Below are positions 22,401 to 36,204 of a stretch of DNA of 64,000 nt, piece after piece. The position numbers were made by a program, and so were the translations under genes. Numbering within the stretch: the first letter of the stretch is position 1; every line of letters starts with the position of its first letter. This DNA is from Beroe forskalii (taxonomy: Eukaryota > Ctenophora > Nuda > Beroida > Beroidae): assembly GCA_011033025.1 (NCBI GenBank), contig WFMF01000152.1, forward strand, positions 248,001 through 312,000, read 5' to 3'. The notes beneath the pieces were generated by a model. The model made no database searches. It had not been told where the DNA came from and was given only the letters and a program-made list of their open reading frames with translations.

Positions 22401-25400
22401 TTCAAATTAGTCCAGACCATGTGGTATCAGTCAGAAAAAGGACACAGTTGATACTGATTTAATTAGTTATTGTACTCAAATAATTACAATTCGCCATTCG
22501 AGAATTATAGTGTCGAATTCAATTTATCTGCAATTCATAAAGGTGTTTAATTTTACAGTTATCAATTGAATAGCTTTATGAAACGTTTAACTATGAAACT
22601 TTATGTCTCCCGAATCTTGTGCAATAAGCATTGGAAAACTCGAGATTTTGTAATGTCACAATACCTCTGATACTGAACGATTTCATTATACTGCACGATA
22701 ATATCACAACATGCAAGCAAACCAAATAAGAGAGTAGGGACAGCCTAAAATACTTTGCGCAGGATAGATTCTCGAAAATTCGGAAACTTAGGTTAAATAG
22801 GCAATTAATTTACTGCAGACTAACTTTAAGACTTTACGATTACATAACATAATGCAGCATTATGTCAAAACTGGAAACACTTCGCTGAAAATCAGAATGA
22901 TGCAGTTGCTTGGCAAGCAGAGTTACACTTTACAACAAGCAGACATCATTTCTCCGCCTCAACATCCACCCAAGATTCGAGCAGAAAGAAAGAATCGTGT
23001 CGCGAATATTTGAAGTTTTCCTGGCTCATAATTCATTAAATTATGGATCATGATGATTTTCAATAATTTAACGTAAATTTCCAGCGATAAAACTAGCATT
23101 TGAGAATTTGAAGCTCGTCCTTGGTATCTTAATTCTTTAATCGTGAGACATTTGTCATATTTGAGTGAATAATCGGTACTCAAGATATAGTCTTCTCCTA
23201 TAAATTATAGAATTTTCCCACAGAATAAAAACTACCGATGGAATAAAAGTACACCAATCAAATAAGTAAACATAATACAGTAATTAATTACGACGGACCT
23301 ACGTATGATATCGTATTGAGTATAACAGCAAATCATAACAAGCTATATAGTGAGCTACCCATATAGCGTATCGCGTCAGAACAGCGCACTGCATGCATAA
23401 AGCCGTGCTTTTAAACACGCTAAACCTCAACGAGCGATAATTATTAAATTAAAGCGGTAACATCACGATTTTGCGAACTTGTTTTTCCACGAGATCCATG
23501 GATTAGCATATTCAATCAATATGCTACATAGACATAAATAGGTCCGTACGAATATAGTATTTAGTCAATATTAACGTCAGTTACATGAGGCAAAATGGTC
23601 AGCTGATGATGTCAAACCATCGATTATTCACGCGCGATTCTGAAATATGTGAAAGCTTTTCACATCACGATTAATATCAATTAAAAACGTGGCAATATGT
23701 TAAATTTTTCGATCAATATTCAACGTTCAGTACATATTATTTTGACTCAAATGTTAAATTTTGGAAAAACTATTAGGAAAAACTTATGATCTAATGAATG
23801 AATCAACAGCAGTCAAAGATCACAAGGGAACGGTCACTGGTGAGGCGAACACTACGTTTTCACGTCAGTTAAGCGTTAGTTTACTAATAGTAATACGGTG
23901 AAAAATGAAGTCGAGCCCGAGAACTGAAAATGATGGATTTTGGAACAGTCTTCTTTTAGACCTGACTCCAAAACGTGTTTACATCAAAACAGAGCCAAAA
24001 TATTCCAGCAATTCAACGTTCATGAAACACCAACTTCATCAACTTTGAACCGAGCCGAGAGTACATAGCTCAACATGCATCACTGAATTGCTTTCAAGTC
24101 AAAAAACATATAATATTTGCATTCCTAATATAATGGACCGTATATGAATATGATATATCTTGTAATATGTAATTTATGAGATTAAAACATGTTATCCTAA
24201 TTCTGAGAGTGCATGTTGATCTGAGCTGTCCTATCACGGATTGCTACAGTATATAGATACCATGAGGTCTGTTGTTGAAGTAGTAGGTACTGATACATAT
24301 AAACATATGTCAGCCCAGTGGGAGAGGTTTTTGGCGGTGTTCCAGCCATCTGAAAAACACGAACAGTCCCTCCAATGAGATTCAATAAAGCATGATAATA
24401 ATATATACTGATAATCCAGTAATAACTTGCTGAGTTGCTGGAGAGACTAGAGAGAGCTCATGTTTTGCTCTGGCTGTATGACATGTTTGTCATAATAATA
24501 TATCTTGAGGGGGGTCTAAGGTGAAAATTGATATGAAAAAGCAAACTGATATGCAGACATGCGACCACCAAACGGACTATTTAACCCTTCCCCCAAATTA
24601 CCACCAACACAATCATGTGGTTTTGGTCCATCTAAGCGTTTGAGTCATGGTTAATAATAAATAGTGTCTATCATCTGAATTTAATGCATCAATCGTGTCA
24701 ATTAACAATTCGGCCTGCGGCCTGCGCACTGATAAATCATAAATGCATACAATCCGGACGATAAACCCTTTATTTCAATGAATTTTTGATCTATGATTAT
24801 TTTACCAACAGAGAAAGTATCAAATATAATGCTCTGAGTTTGGTACCTACCTACCTCAATTCCGCAAATATCGATAGAGACACCGAGAAAAGAGAAGGCA
24901 ACTCTAGAGACACGGATTGCGAAATGCGTGAAACGCGACACTTGACCCTCCGAAGCAGGGATCAGTTGATTCATTTGCCCAAGTTCGAAACTATAGCCCG
25001 CTCTACGTCATCATCTCATAACTATAAGTAGGGATAGTGACGTCACTTTGAAACGTGTGCAGGACAAACAGTCTCGTTTCATTAGTCAACTCAACCACCC
25101 TCAAACTAGATTAAACCGAGGATTCTAAGAATCTGTTGCATACGTCATCGAGTATGACGTTAACTTTGCACAGGATGGTTTATGTTAGTAACATAGTTGT
25201 GAGTGGTTCAGATAGAGCATCACGATTTAACAGCAACTAGCAAGCAATAAAATGATAAAGGCTCAAGCTCAGGAAATGGTTCTTTGGATGCATCTATAAC
25301 GGAACAACAAATTAAAAATGAATTTTAACTTTCCAAGGCTCAAAATTCTAAAATCGTTCAGCGAGTTTTGGAAACAAATATTAACAGTATTGTTAGATTT

Positions 25401-28400
25401 AAACTATCTGTCGATCTCTCGATACTTTACGACTTATATAACATGGATCGTGCTTTCGTGGGGGTCTAAAAATAATCACGAATGTCCCATGACCATTGAC
25501 TAGATGATGTAATCTGATAAGAAAACCATCGAACAATACGATCCTGTGACCTTGTCATAAATTCCAGACTCATTTCGAACAATGGAGAATCGGTGAAACG
25601 TCCCAGGAGAATCAGATTCAACAAAGATCATACACGTTACGCAGACGTCGGACAGTAGAAAAACTGCGTTTTATTATGTAAAGTACAACCCCAAGAAACG
25701 GTGCGTGTATATTATATCGCATAGCATATAATAATATCTCATAGAATGATAATTATAGATTATCTCACACGTGAGGCTGTGGTTTGTAGTTTTATAGATA
25801 TATCAGCTGCTGATCGAGCAGCTTCCAGAAAACAGTCTAGAGAGCGATGCATGTGCAAGAGCTCACGTATTATATATTGTAAATATAGATTTTATTCTCG
25901 ATTAAATAGAATCAGGTGGTTTAAACCATCCACTAACTGCTTTGAGATGAGATAATGATGTCATATATTAATCGTTTATTATTGAACCTATTTTGTGTTG
26001 AGATTACACTCATGACTTTATCCGGACAAAAGATCACGAAATGAATATGCCATGAGATAAATCACTACAGAATACGAAGTTATGATTATGAATAATATTA
26101 GAATATTATGTATTCAGTAATAAGTAAATGATTATGTATTAAATGTAAATTTATTCATTCATAAGTAAATGAATTTGCATGAATAAATCAAGATAAATAG
26201 AGATGAACTATAATAAGAGATGAATAATGTAAATAAAAATCAACTATTGAATAAATTAATTCATGAGTAAATATGATATAATTAATAAGAATACTAAAAG
26301 ATAAATAAGAGAGATAATACAAATTTACGATCTTCTCTCATTCCCTACATTATATCCCCAAACAAAACCACGCTCGGAATCAAGGAGAGGACGATTGGAG
26401 GGCAGTAATTGTAGTCTCCAGCACATAGGGACAGCCCAGAGGACGTCATTATCATGATTAAAACTGTTCAGTTGATAGCATCATCCCACCTATATACCGT
26501 GATGCAGCCCGTGTATTATACCCTGTTAGACGTATCCAAATTGGCTGGAGTAACTGATAACTGATGCCTGACATGGTACAAGGTAGCACAGTGGCAGAGG
26601 ATAGGGCAGCCCATTAATAATAATATGCCCATATTGAGCTGAGGGATGTATTGTTAGATCGTCTGGTCACCATAGAGCCACGATATTAGGATACTAGCTT
26701 ATTTGGCATCTGAAGTAAGCACATGTTATATCAAAGGGAAGCGTTTACTGTCGGTATACAGGAAGGGTGAGAGGCCTGACTCTTCTCCCATTCTCCCTTC
26801 TTCTCAAGCTACAACAGCAAGAAAACGCTACGGCAAGTTGCATGTAGGTCCCTTCCAACGAAAAGGCATATTATGATTGAAGGTAAATATCTTATTGACG
26901 GGTGTCTTCTTATTCTCCCTATTTTTGGCGACTGGAATCTAAATTTAACATTGGTCCAGGTTTTTAGTTGTCGCCCGTGGAAACCAAATTCATTCAAAAT
27001 ACCTTCGTTTCAAGTTACTTTTTGATGTAATCGCCGTTTCTAACATCTGTAATTCATCTGTCTTAGGAGAGAGTGGATGAAAACGAGTCCTGTTTTTCCC
27101 AAAAGTGGCATGAAACAAAATAAAAAACTCTATACGTGATGCTTTACTTTTATGCAATCGAATTTTAGCACAGAAGATGATTTAGAATTAGAAGTTCGAA
27201 TTCTAACTGGAGATCAATACCCTAGAGTGTTTCCCTCGTCCTTCGCAATCAGACAAACGTCCGGAGTAGAATTAACATCTAGTTTCACGACAGAAGACAT
27301 CAGTGATTTTATTTGAAGAGTAACTGAATACTTACCGTTACATAAGAGTACACCTGATACCACAATTAACCGTTCTATATATGGCATTTCTAGGGGATTT
27401 ATATAGAAGGAGAATTAAAGACGAATTTGAAACTATTTTGGCTGTATGCCAAGGGTGGCATGCCTGATTTTAAATCATTGCTAGGTATTATTAACTGTAT
27501 TATATATCCTCTGAAATATCAATTTGAAATCACCGTGGAGGCATCGAGGTTACAAGGTTATTCGTTAAGAAATTCTAGAATGGCGTCCTTGTTATGGCGT
27601 TATATTAGTTAAAGGCAAATGGATTTATGTTAATATTAAATAAATTTGATAACGATAAATCACGAACCAATTGAGAACAGATCTTGTAGTTCTAGTATGA
27701 TGTATCAATATTGAGCTTTATCATAAATGGCATGGCACAGTTTTCAAATCGTCTCAAACATTAATTAAATAAGCACCGGTCACTATAAAGTAAATTTTGT
27801 TACATTTTTACAAATTTTCGGTATTTATAAAGTAATAAAAGCTGACCTATAACTCTATAACAACAAAGTGGTGAACAGTAGTGAAAAAACTCGCCAATTA
27901 TTGTTCTGGTTGAAAAGTAATGTGCCGCACTGTTCAGAATTTTCAAAATCAATTCGCTTTGCATGCACATGACTGATACGAATGTTTAACTACCGCTATC
28001 AAATAGTCGACCGATATTATACTAGTCGTATAATATAAGCAAAGTTTTATATTATTCTCAAGTTGATGCTGTGGGTAACTTAGATAGCTCAAACTATAAT
28101 TAGTAATGGCACTCTGAGTTTCCGTTATCCAGAAATGGAATGCAGTCATACCTACTGAATTGTTCTATATTAAAAAAACATATTTTATTAGAAAAAATTG
28201 AAAATCAAAAGTTTCGAAAAATTTACGGAATCAGGAATGAATAGTCATACAGATGAAATTCTGCATTCCACGGGGAAGCTTATATTTATAAAAAAAATAA
28301 TGCAAAGCACAAAAACTCAGGATTCATGTCGTACAGTGAAGCAAAAAAACGCGTCCTGTTGAAAATTAAATTCGACAACTTTTTGCATGATAAGAAAGAA

Positions 28401-29302
28401 ACGGCCACTGGTTTCCTCATGGAGCATATGTCCATTCCTGAACACCTGACACTTGCATTGTGGTTTACAGAGCGAGTCAAATTTCTTTTAAAACTTTTAA
28501 CCATGCACTGACATTTAACAGCACACTTATTAATTAATAATTAGTTTTACAATGCAGTATAATATGCTCAACACAGCTTGATAATTCACCATTGCCGAAA
28601 TATAAACCAGCCCAGCAGTATCACTGTTTAAAACGGTTTTGGCAGTTAACAACAGTTCATCAAAGATTAATGAAACTCATTACGAAATTCCTAGCTGAGA
28701 AACTTTATTTTCTATATAAGTTGACTCATGAAACCCGAAACTTTCAGAAATAATCATGTTTCATGGTAGCAGCGTTTCTCAGAAAAAATATTCAAAATAT
28801 CAAGCACTCTAAAAATTAGTGAGTTTCATAAGTTGACAACACAAGACTGGTCTAAAAACGAAAAGATCTAGTCGGGAAACTTCTAACAAGCAAGTACACG
28901 CGATTTCATGCAAAGGTACCAGAGAGTTAAACTGTCTTTCTGTTATTATTTCCATTGTAACCATAGGCAACTGATGTTTCGTGGGAAGGTTTTTGTTGAT
29001 GTTGTGGTTAAGAGTTTCATTATTCAAGGCCAAGCAGTTAATTAAAGCTATGAAAGTGGAGCAAATTTGAAATTAAATATGAGTATCACAAGACTGTAAA
29101 GCAAAATTTGAACTTATGAATAACATTCATGAATTTATTGTTGCCATTACCATTTTGAAAAAAGGTAAACAGAAAATCAAACTCATACAAGAAAGAATCC
29201 CACATGAATTTTATTTTCTTTTGACTATCGTTCAAAATATTACCATGTAGGTATGACATGTGAATTCACAAATTAGATGATACATACTCATGATGTATGT
29301 TA
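19461..29302. other. 9.8 kb AT-rich region, no recognised gene
   Basis: ORFs here reach at most 90 residues and none shows a family motif. Notable content: C-rich tracts between 19573 and 19930; a TATAAA at 22064 with a TCAGCC initiator-like site about 30 bp downstream; a purine-biased AT-rich stretch at 26080-26330 with many AATAAATGAAT-like words. Short exons with weak homology could have been missed. No tRNA or rRNA was recognised. Confidence 0.4.
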
Positions 29303-29582
29303 GGGGCCATTCATAAAGGACGTCCGCAATGAGGGGGGGGGGGATTCTGGCCAATGCGGACGTTTGCAGGCATAGGGGGGAGGGTGTGTTTGGCCAAATG
29401 CGGACATCTGCAAATTATGGAAATTTTTGCCGATTTGACGGTCATTTCACTAGAAAATTGTGAAATTTCGGACCCAAAAATGATGACCCAAAAGATTTTC
29501 ATGAAAAATGCAGACGTCCTGGGGGGAGGGAGGGGTTTGTGAGATGGCCAAAAATTTTCGGATGTCCTTTATGGATGGCCCC
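29303..29582. mobile_element. Harbinger-like MITE, copy 3
   Basis: 280 bp beginning GGGGCCATTCATAAAGGACG and ending CCTTTATGGATGGCCCC, flanked by TTA at 29300-29302 and 29583-29585. It carries the same G-rich inner blocks as copy 1. Two of three copies share the TTA duplication, which fits the 3-bp TWA preference of PIF/Harbinger elements. Confidence 0.88.
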
Positions 29583-29585
29583 TTA

Positions 29586-30286
29586 AACAGAATTCATACT
29601 TCACAGAATAGCAGAAACCATATCCATCATCACAATCAAGTTTCAGAGAAATATTTTAATGACAGTGAATTTTTGATTAACTTTACAATACAATGTTATT
29701 CATCACAACAACTTTCCATGGCATAGGTGCTTAAGTAAATTGAAATCAATATAAAACTTCAAAAGTGACCGGAAAAATTTGGGAGCAAAAAGGTATGAAA
29801 AACAACACTGCTTTAAAAAATTTTTGTTCACAGTACCTAACTGGTAGCAATAATGAAACAAAGTAAGTAAATGAGTGAAACCATCAAACTCACTCTTGTG
29901 TGCCAAGTAATTCTCAAAAATAACATGAAATGAAATGAATGCTTGATTCCCAGCACCCAGATCTTAATTTAAGCTCTGAAGTAGGTACTCAGCATAATGT
30001 AGGTACCTTTTTGTCAAAAATCAAAGCTAAGCTCAAAAATCCCAACAAAATAAGAAACTTTCAGTCAAAGAATGGCCAAAAAGGTCAAGATCTTAGCATA
30101 GACATAAAATCAACTGATTGCAATCTACATGCAAAGACACTGGCCAAGGGGTTAGGAGCACTGGTTACCCCAAAAACTCAAAAAATCACATGTAGCCATG
30201 CAGTCACAAACATGTGGTACCTGAAAAGCTTCAGTCAGATTGGGTTATGAAGATAATATACCTGGCATGAATGGAATTGTATGATA
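29586..30286. other. Intergenic, one unassigned short ORF
   Basis: A forward ORF of 103 codons (29939-30250) has a lysine-rich composition (KIKAKLKNPNKIRNFQSK) and no family motif. It may be chance. Nothing else is recognised before FB20-2. Confidence 0.25.
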
Positions 30287-33200
30287 CAGAGAACCTTATA
30301 ACGTTTTAGGGCACTCAGGGCACAGGGCACTACGTCAGGGCACCAGGGCACTACGTCAGGGCACTGATCCTTGAAGTAGTGCCCTGAACAGGGCACAGGG
30401 CACTACGTCAGGGCACCAGGGCACTACGTCAGGGCACTGGGCCACTACGTCTATGTTATGTGATATTGTTATTCTATTGTTTTGAAGGGTTTTATTGTTA
30501 TTGTAAGGATACTATTCTGGTTTTATTGTGATTTAGGAGTAAAGTGCAATCTGTAATCGTGTACTAATCTGTAGTCGTGTATTCGATACATACTAGATAC
30601 CTACACTTAAGAATTCAGTGTTATTTTCATAGCCTTATTCGTGGTGTGTCCTATTGTTATTTTAAGGCTCTGAAGAAGGACACCAGGGCACTACGACAGG
30701 GCACTGGGCCACTACGTTATGTCTACGTTATCTGATATTGTTCTGAATGGTCTTATTATTGTTGTAAGTATACTATTCTGATTCAACTGTTATTCCAAGG
30801 ATCTTATTGTTATTCTTGGGTCCCTATTGTTATTCTAAGAGTCATTCGACGTTGGGGCACTGGGCACTACGTCGTGGCACTGGCATGGCTCAATGGGGCA
30901 CTATGTCTACGTCATGTGATATTGGTATTCTATTGTTTTGCACGGTTAAGGCCATGGTTCTGTTTATCATTTTAAGGATCCTATAGTTATTCTATGGATC
31001 CCATTGTTATTCTATGGCCTCTATTGTTATTCTAAGATTCGAAGGGTCCTATTGTTATACTTAGAGTTCTGCTGCTACTGTTAGGGTCTCATTGTTATTA
31101 TTAGTGCCCTATTGTTATTCTAAGGGTCCTATTCTCCTACTAAGGATCCTATTGTTATTCCAAGGGTCCCATTGTTATTCTAAGGCTCTTATTGTTATTT
31201 CAAGGGTCCTATTGTTATTTTAAGGGTCCTATTGTTATTTTAAGGGTCCTATTGTTATTTCAAGGGTCTTATTGTTATTTGGAGGGTCCTTTTGTTATTC
31301 TAACGTCCCTTTTGTTATTCTAAGCGTCCTATTGTTATTTTAAGGGTATACTTGTTATTTTTAGGGTCCTATTGCTATTCTAAGGGTTCTATTGTGATAC
31401 TCAGGATCCTATTGTTATTCCAAGGGTCCTATTGTTATTTTAAGGGTCTTATTGTTATTTCAAGGGTCCTATTGTTATTTTAAGGGTCCTTTTGTTATTC
31501 TAGGGTCCCTTTTGCTATTCTTAGCGTCCTATTGTTATTTTAAGGGTCTACTTGTTATTTTTAGGGTCCTTTTGTTATTCTAAGGGCCCTATTGTGATAC
31601 TCAGGATCCTATTGTTAATCAAAGCGTCCTATTGTTATTTTAAGGGTCTTATTGTTATTTCAAGGGTCCTTTTGTTATTCTAAGTGCCTTATTATTATTC
31701 TAAAGGTCCTATTCTTATACTAGAATCCTATTGTTAATCTATGGTTCCTATTGTTATTTTAAGGCCTCTTGTTATTATAAGATTCTAAGGGTCCTATTGT
31801 TATACTTAGGGTTCTGCTGCTACAGTTAGGGTCCCATTTTTATTATTAGTGCCCTATTGTTATTCTAAGGGTCCTATTCTCACACTAAGGATCCTATTGT
31901 TATTTGAAGGGTCCTATTGTTATTTTAAGGGTCTTATTGATATTTGAAGGGTAGATGGATTTCACCCATCCCTAGCGCGCAACACTCGGAAATTTGGAGG
32001 GTCGTGTTGCAGACTAGCAACGGAAAAAAATGGCGCGCAGTGGAGGGTAGGGTAGAATCCTACTATTTTAAGGGTCCTATTGTTATTTTAAGGGTCTTAT
32101 TGATATTTGAAGGGTCCTTTCGTTATTCTAACGGTCCTTTTGTTATTTTAAGTGTCTTACTATTATTCTAAAGGTCCTATTCTTTATTAGAATCCTTTTG
32201 TTAATCAATGGTTCCTATTGTTATTTTAAGGCACCTTTTATTTAAAGGGTCCTATTGTTATACTTAGGGTTCTGCTGCTACTGTTATTATTGTGCCCTAT
32301 TGTTATTCTAAGAGTCTAAGGGTCGTTTTCTCATAATAAGGATCCTATTGTTATTCCAAGGGTCCTATTGTTATTTTATGGGTCTTATTGTAATTTTAAG
32401 GGCCCTATTCTCATACTAAGGATCCTATTGTTATTCCAAGGGTCCTATTGTTATATCAAGAATCTTATTGTTATTTTAAGGGTCCTTTTGTTATTCTAAC
32501 GGTCCTTTTGTTATAATTGTCTCATTACTATCTAAGGGTCCTATCCTCACACTAAGGATCCTTTTGTTATTCCAAGGATCCTATTGTTATTCTAAGGGCA
32601 CTGGGGCACTATGTGATTGTGATATTGGTACTCTATTGTTTTTCAAGGGCTCTATTGTTATTCCTGGGGTCGCATCGTTATTCTTATTAGAATAACAATA
32701 GAGGCCTAGCAATAACAATAGGTTCATATAGAAAAGGACCCTTATAATTCGAGACAATAAGATAACAAAAGGACCCCTTAAAATAACAATAAGACCCTTA
32801 ATACAACAATACGACCCATTGGAATAACAATAGGATCCTCAGTATGAGAATAGGAACCTTAGAATAACAATAGGTTCCTTTAACAAAACCGTTAGAATAA
32901 CAAAAAAGACCCTTGAAATAACAATAAGAGAATAACAATAAGAAAATAACAATAGGATCCTTAGTGTGAGAATAGGACCCTTAGAATAACAACAATAATA
33001 AAAATGGGACCCTAACAAGTATAACAGCAGAACCCTAAGTATAACAATAGGACCCCTTTATTATAACAAGAGGCCTTAAAATAAAATAGGAACCATAGAT
33101 TAACAATAGGATTCTAGTATAAGAATAGAACTTCAAGAATAATAAGGCACTAGAATAACAAAAGACCCTTAAAATAACAATAAGACCCCTTAAAATAACA

Positions 33201-34400
33201 ATAGACCTAATTAGATTTGAAAGGGCCCTTTTGAATCTAATAAGAGCCTTAATATAATTAAATTTATCTAATAGCTCTATTAGATAAATTAATTATTATT
33301 ACTATTTTAGATCTTATTGTTCTAAGGGCCCTGTGATAACAGGACCCCTTGGAATAACAATAGGATCCTTAGTATGAGAATAATAGAATAACAATAAGAC
33401 CCTAAAAATAGCAATAAGACCCTTAGAATAACAATAGGACCCTTAAAATAACAATAAGAGCCTAAGAATAACAATAGGACCCTTGGAATAACAATATGAT
33501 CCTGAGTATCACAATAGGACCCTTACAACAACAATAAGATCCTTAAAATAACAATAGGATCCTTGGAATAACAATAGGATCCTTAGTATGAGAATAGGGC
33601 CCTTAGAATAACAATAAGACGCTTAAAATAGCAATAGGACCCTTAGAAAATAACAAAAAAGGACCGTTAGAATAACAAAAAGGACCCTTCAAATAACAAT
33701 AAGACCCTTAAAATAACAATAGGACCCTTAAAATAACAAGTAGACCCTTAAAATAACAATAGGACGCTAAGAATAACAAAAGGGACGTTAGAATAACAAA
33801 AGGACCCTTCAAATAACAATAAGACCCTTAAAATAACAATAGGACCCTTGAAATAACAATAGGACCCTTGAAATAACAATATTCAGAATAACAATAGGAC
33901 TCTTGATATAACAATAGGATCCTTAGTATGAGAATAGGACCCTTAGAATAACAATAGGGCACTAATAATAACAATGAGACCCTAACAATAACAGCAGAAC
34001 CCTAAGTACAACAATAGGACCCTTCGAATCTTAGAATAACAATAGAGGCCATAGAATAACAATGGGATCCATAGAATAAGTCAATAACTATAGATCCTTA
34101 AAATGATAAACAGAACCATGGCCTTAACCGTGCAAAACAATAGAATACCAATATCACATGACGTAGACATAGTGCCCCATTGAGCCATGCCAGTGCCACG
34201 ACGTAGTGCCCAGTGCCCCAACGTCGAATGACTCTTAGAATAACAATAGGGACCCAAGAATAACAATAAGATCCTTGGAATCAGAATAGTATACTTACAA
34301 CAATAATAAGACCATTCAGAACAATATCAGATAACGTAGACATAACGTAGTGGCCCAGTGCCCTGTCGTAGTGCCCTGGTGTCCTTCTTCAGAGCCTTAA
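30287..34400. mobile_element. FB20-2: giant foldback, right end missing
   Basis: The left end CAGAGAACCTTATAACG, 21-bp GGGCAC subterminal repeats and 20-bp arm repeats match FB20-1. Arms meet near 32680-32695 without the 30-bp spacer (GTTATTCTTATTAGAATAAC), so the centre has been deleted. The right arm stops at CAGAGCCTTAA near 34400, and the terminal block of about 300 bp with GGGCAC repeats is absent, so the copy is truncated. A 113-bp insertion lies at 31951-32063. Confidence 0.87.
31951..32063. mobile_element. Small MITE-like insertion in FB20-2
   Basis: The block starts GTAGATGGATTTCACCC and ends GGGTAGAATCCTAC, with CCCTA..GCGCGC and its near reverse complement inside each end. It breaks the 20-bp array. 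Its right end resembles the sequence at 89-111 near the window start, which suggests a dispersed family. Confidence 0.5.
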
Positions 34401-35147
34401 CAGTATTCAGCCAATATGTGGATAGGTTTATCCAAATTCAACTTTGACGGCTCATAACTCGACTATTATAAGTAACAGTAGCATGGCCTTTTCAGTATCC
34501 TCCGTTCTACCTTTCTTGAGTGCGTTGAAACAAAAGCTAAAACTCTACCACATAAAGTTAATTAATTACGCCTAATTTAAATTAACTACCCGCAAAAAAG
34601 GGCTTAAAACTGAAGGTGGACGTTTTTATCCACCGCCACAAGTCTGATATGTGATATCCTCTAATTGCGCATTATAATTACCGGCATAAACTTGCGGTAT
34701 TCAGCAATTCTTTCAAATTCAATCACGTTCCGTAAGATCAAAGAGCGCGAAGCATTGAATCAGTGATATAAATAGATTAGCCCCACGGAGTTATGAGCAA
34801 ATACAAACGCATACACGGAATTGAAAATTACATCGCACACAAGTTTTGTACAATTGAATTTCGTCACTTTCACAACTGAAGTGACAAGTTGATGACGTTA
34901 AACTGCCTTGTATATAATTAGTATCACGAGTGTCTGATCTCCCAAAGGTTTTGGATGTTTAGATAGGGATAAAGTTGCAACCTGCTTACTTGGAACACCA
35001 CATTATTGCTTGGATTCACAATAGTGCCGTCATGCCAACCGCCTATCCTAAGCACCTACGTATAAAGTGTGTTCATCACGTTACACAAGGGAGGAGTTCG
35101 AAGATTCTCTAATGCTTTTCAACAGGAAATTGCTACATAGAGATAAA
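34401..35147. other. Intergenic, nothing recognised
   Basis: AT-rich sequence after the truncated FB20-2. No gene or repeat recognised. Confidence 0.35.
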
Positions 35148-35149
35148 TA

Positions 35150-35970
35150 CACTCAGTTTTTTTTATAAGAAACTTATTGAAATCCTAGGCTACAAGTTTC
35201 TTATTTTTTCACGATTTTGAGCCTAAAAGTTTCTTAATCGGTTTCTTAATTCTACATACCGACATACCGTACGAAAAATGTCTACGAAATTTCCAACATA
35301 GGAACCTACTGTGTAGACTGTAGTTGAGGATTAGAATCGAACCTTCTGATATTTTCAGTTAAATTATACACTTTTAAGCATGTACAATAATGTTCAGGGA
35401 TCTTCATCAAATGTTCTTCCAAAAAAGTTTGAAATTTTGAAATTTAGATAATTTCTAAATCCTATAATGCTTGGAACTTTTGGAAATAGATATGGAACTG
35501 TAATAGTGTCCTGTCGCAACAACAATTTCTAAATTTCTGTTTTGTGCTTTAGTATCTGGCATGTTACTTTAAACCGAAAAATCATGAAAGATTCATTTTC
35601 TAAATTTCTATTCTATATTATGATCAATTATCACATATCCAGTGTAATACTGTAATAGAAGTTCAATAGAAGTACTAGATTAGTTTCGGAATGTTCACAA
35701 TCAAAAAATGGGGGTCTGGGGGCACCCCACAAATAGACACGTATCATGTTAAAAATTTCAGTTGCAATAGGATTTTTATACACAAATTTCAAAATTCTAG
35801 GCTAGAAGTTTCTTAATTTCTTAATTGTAAATCAGTGAAGTTTCTTAATTTTTCCGAAATTCTAGGCTAAGTTTCTTAAATTTTCGGAAATCCTAGGCTA
35901 AGTTTCTTAAATTTTCGGAAATCCTAGGCTAAGTTTCTTATAGACAGTTTCTTATAAAAAAAACTGAGTG
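35150..35970. mobile_element. Tc1/mariner-like TIR element, non-autonomous
   Basis: Termini CACTCAGTTTTTTTTATAAG and the reverse complement are flanked by TA on each side (35148-35149 and 35971-35972), the target duplication of Tc1/mariner elements. The 821-bp interior has no transposase. AGTTTCTTA and CCTAGGCTA motifs repeat near both ends, so the inverted repeats extend as degraded sub-repeats beyond the terminal 26 bp. Confidence 0.82.
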
Positions 35971-36204
35971 TAAACGCAATTTTTCATACTGTGGGGAGTG
36001 AGCTTATAGGTACCTACCTACTGTGTACCTATATAAGTAGGAAAAAGGATGCCAATTGAAAATGGGATATTGTATTTGGGTTAATGCCAATTCAATCATG
36101 AGCCAAAATCAGTTCAATGACCGAATTATTTGATAATTTTTGTGGAATCGAAACATCTGCGCGTCAAATTTATACTTTTATAGAACTATATCTCTATATT
36201 ACCC

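Noticed and set aside
35320-35350. GGTTCGATTCTAATCC-like word on the reverse strand suggesting a tRNA T-arm
   Set aside because: No matching A box, acceptor stem or anticodon arm could be placed around it, and it lies inside the Tc1/mariner-like element.
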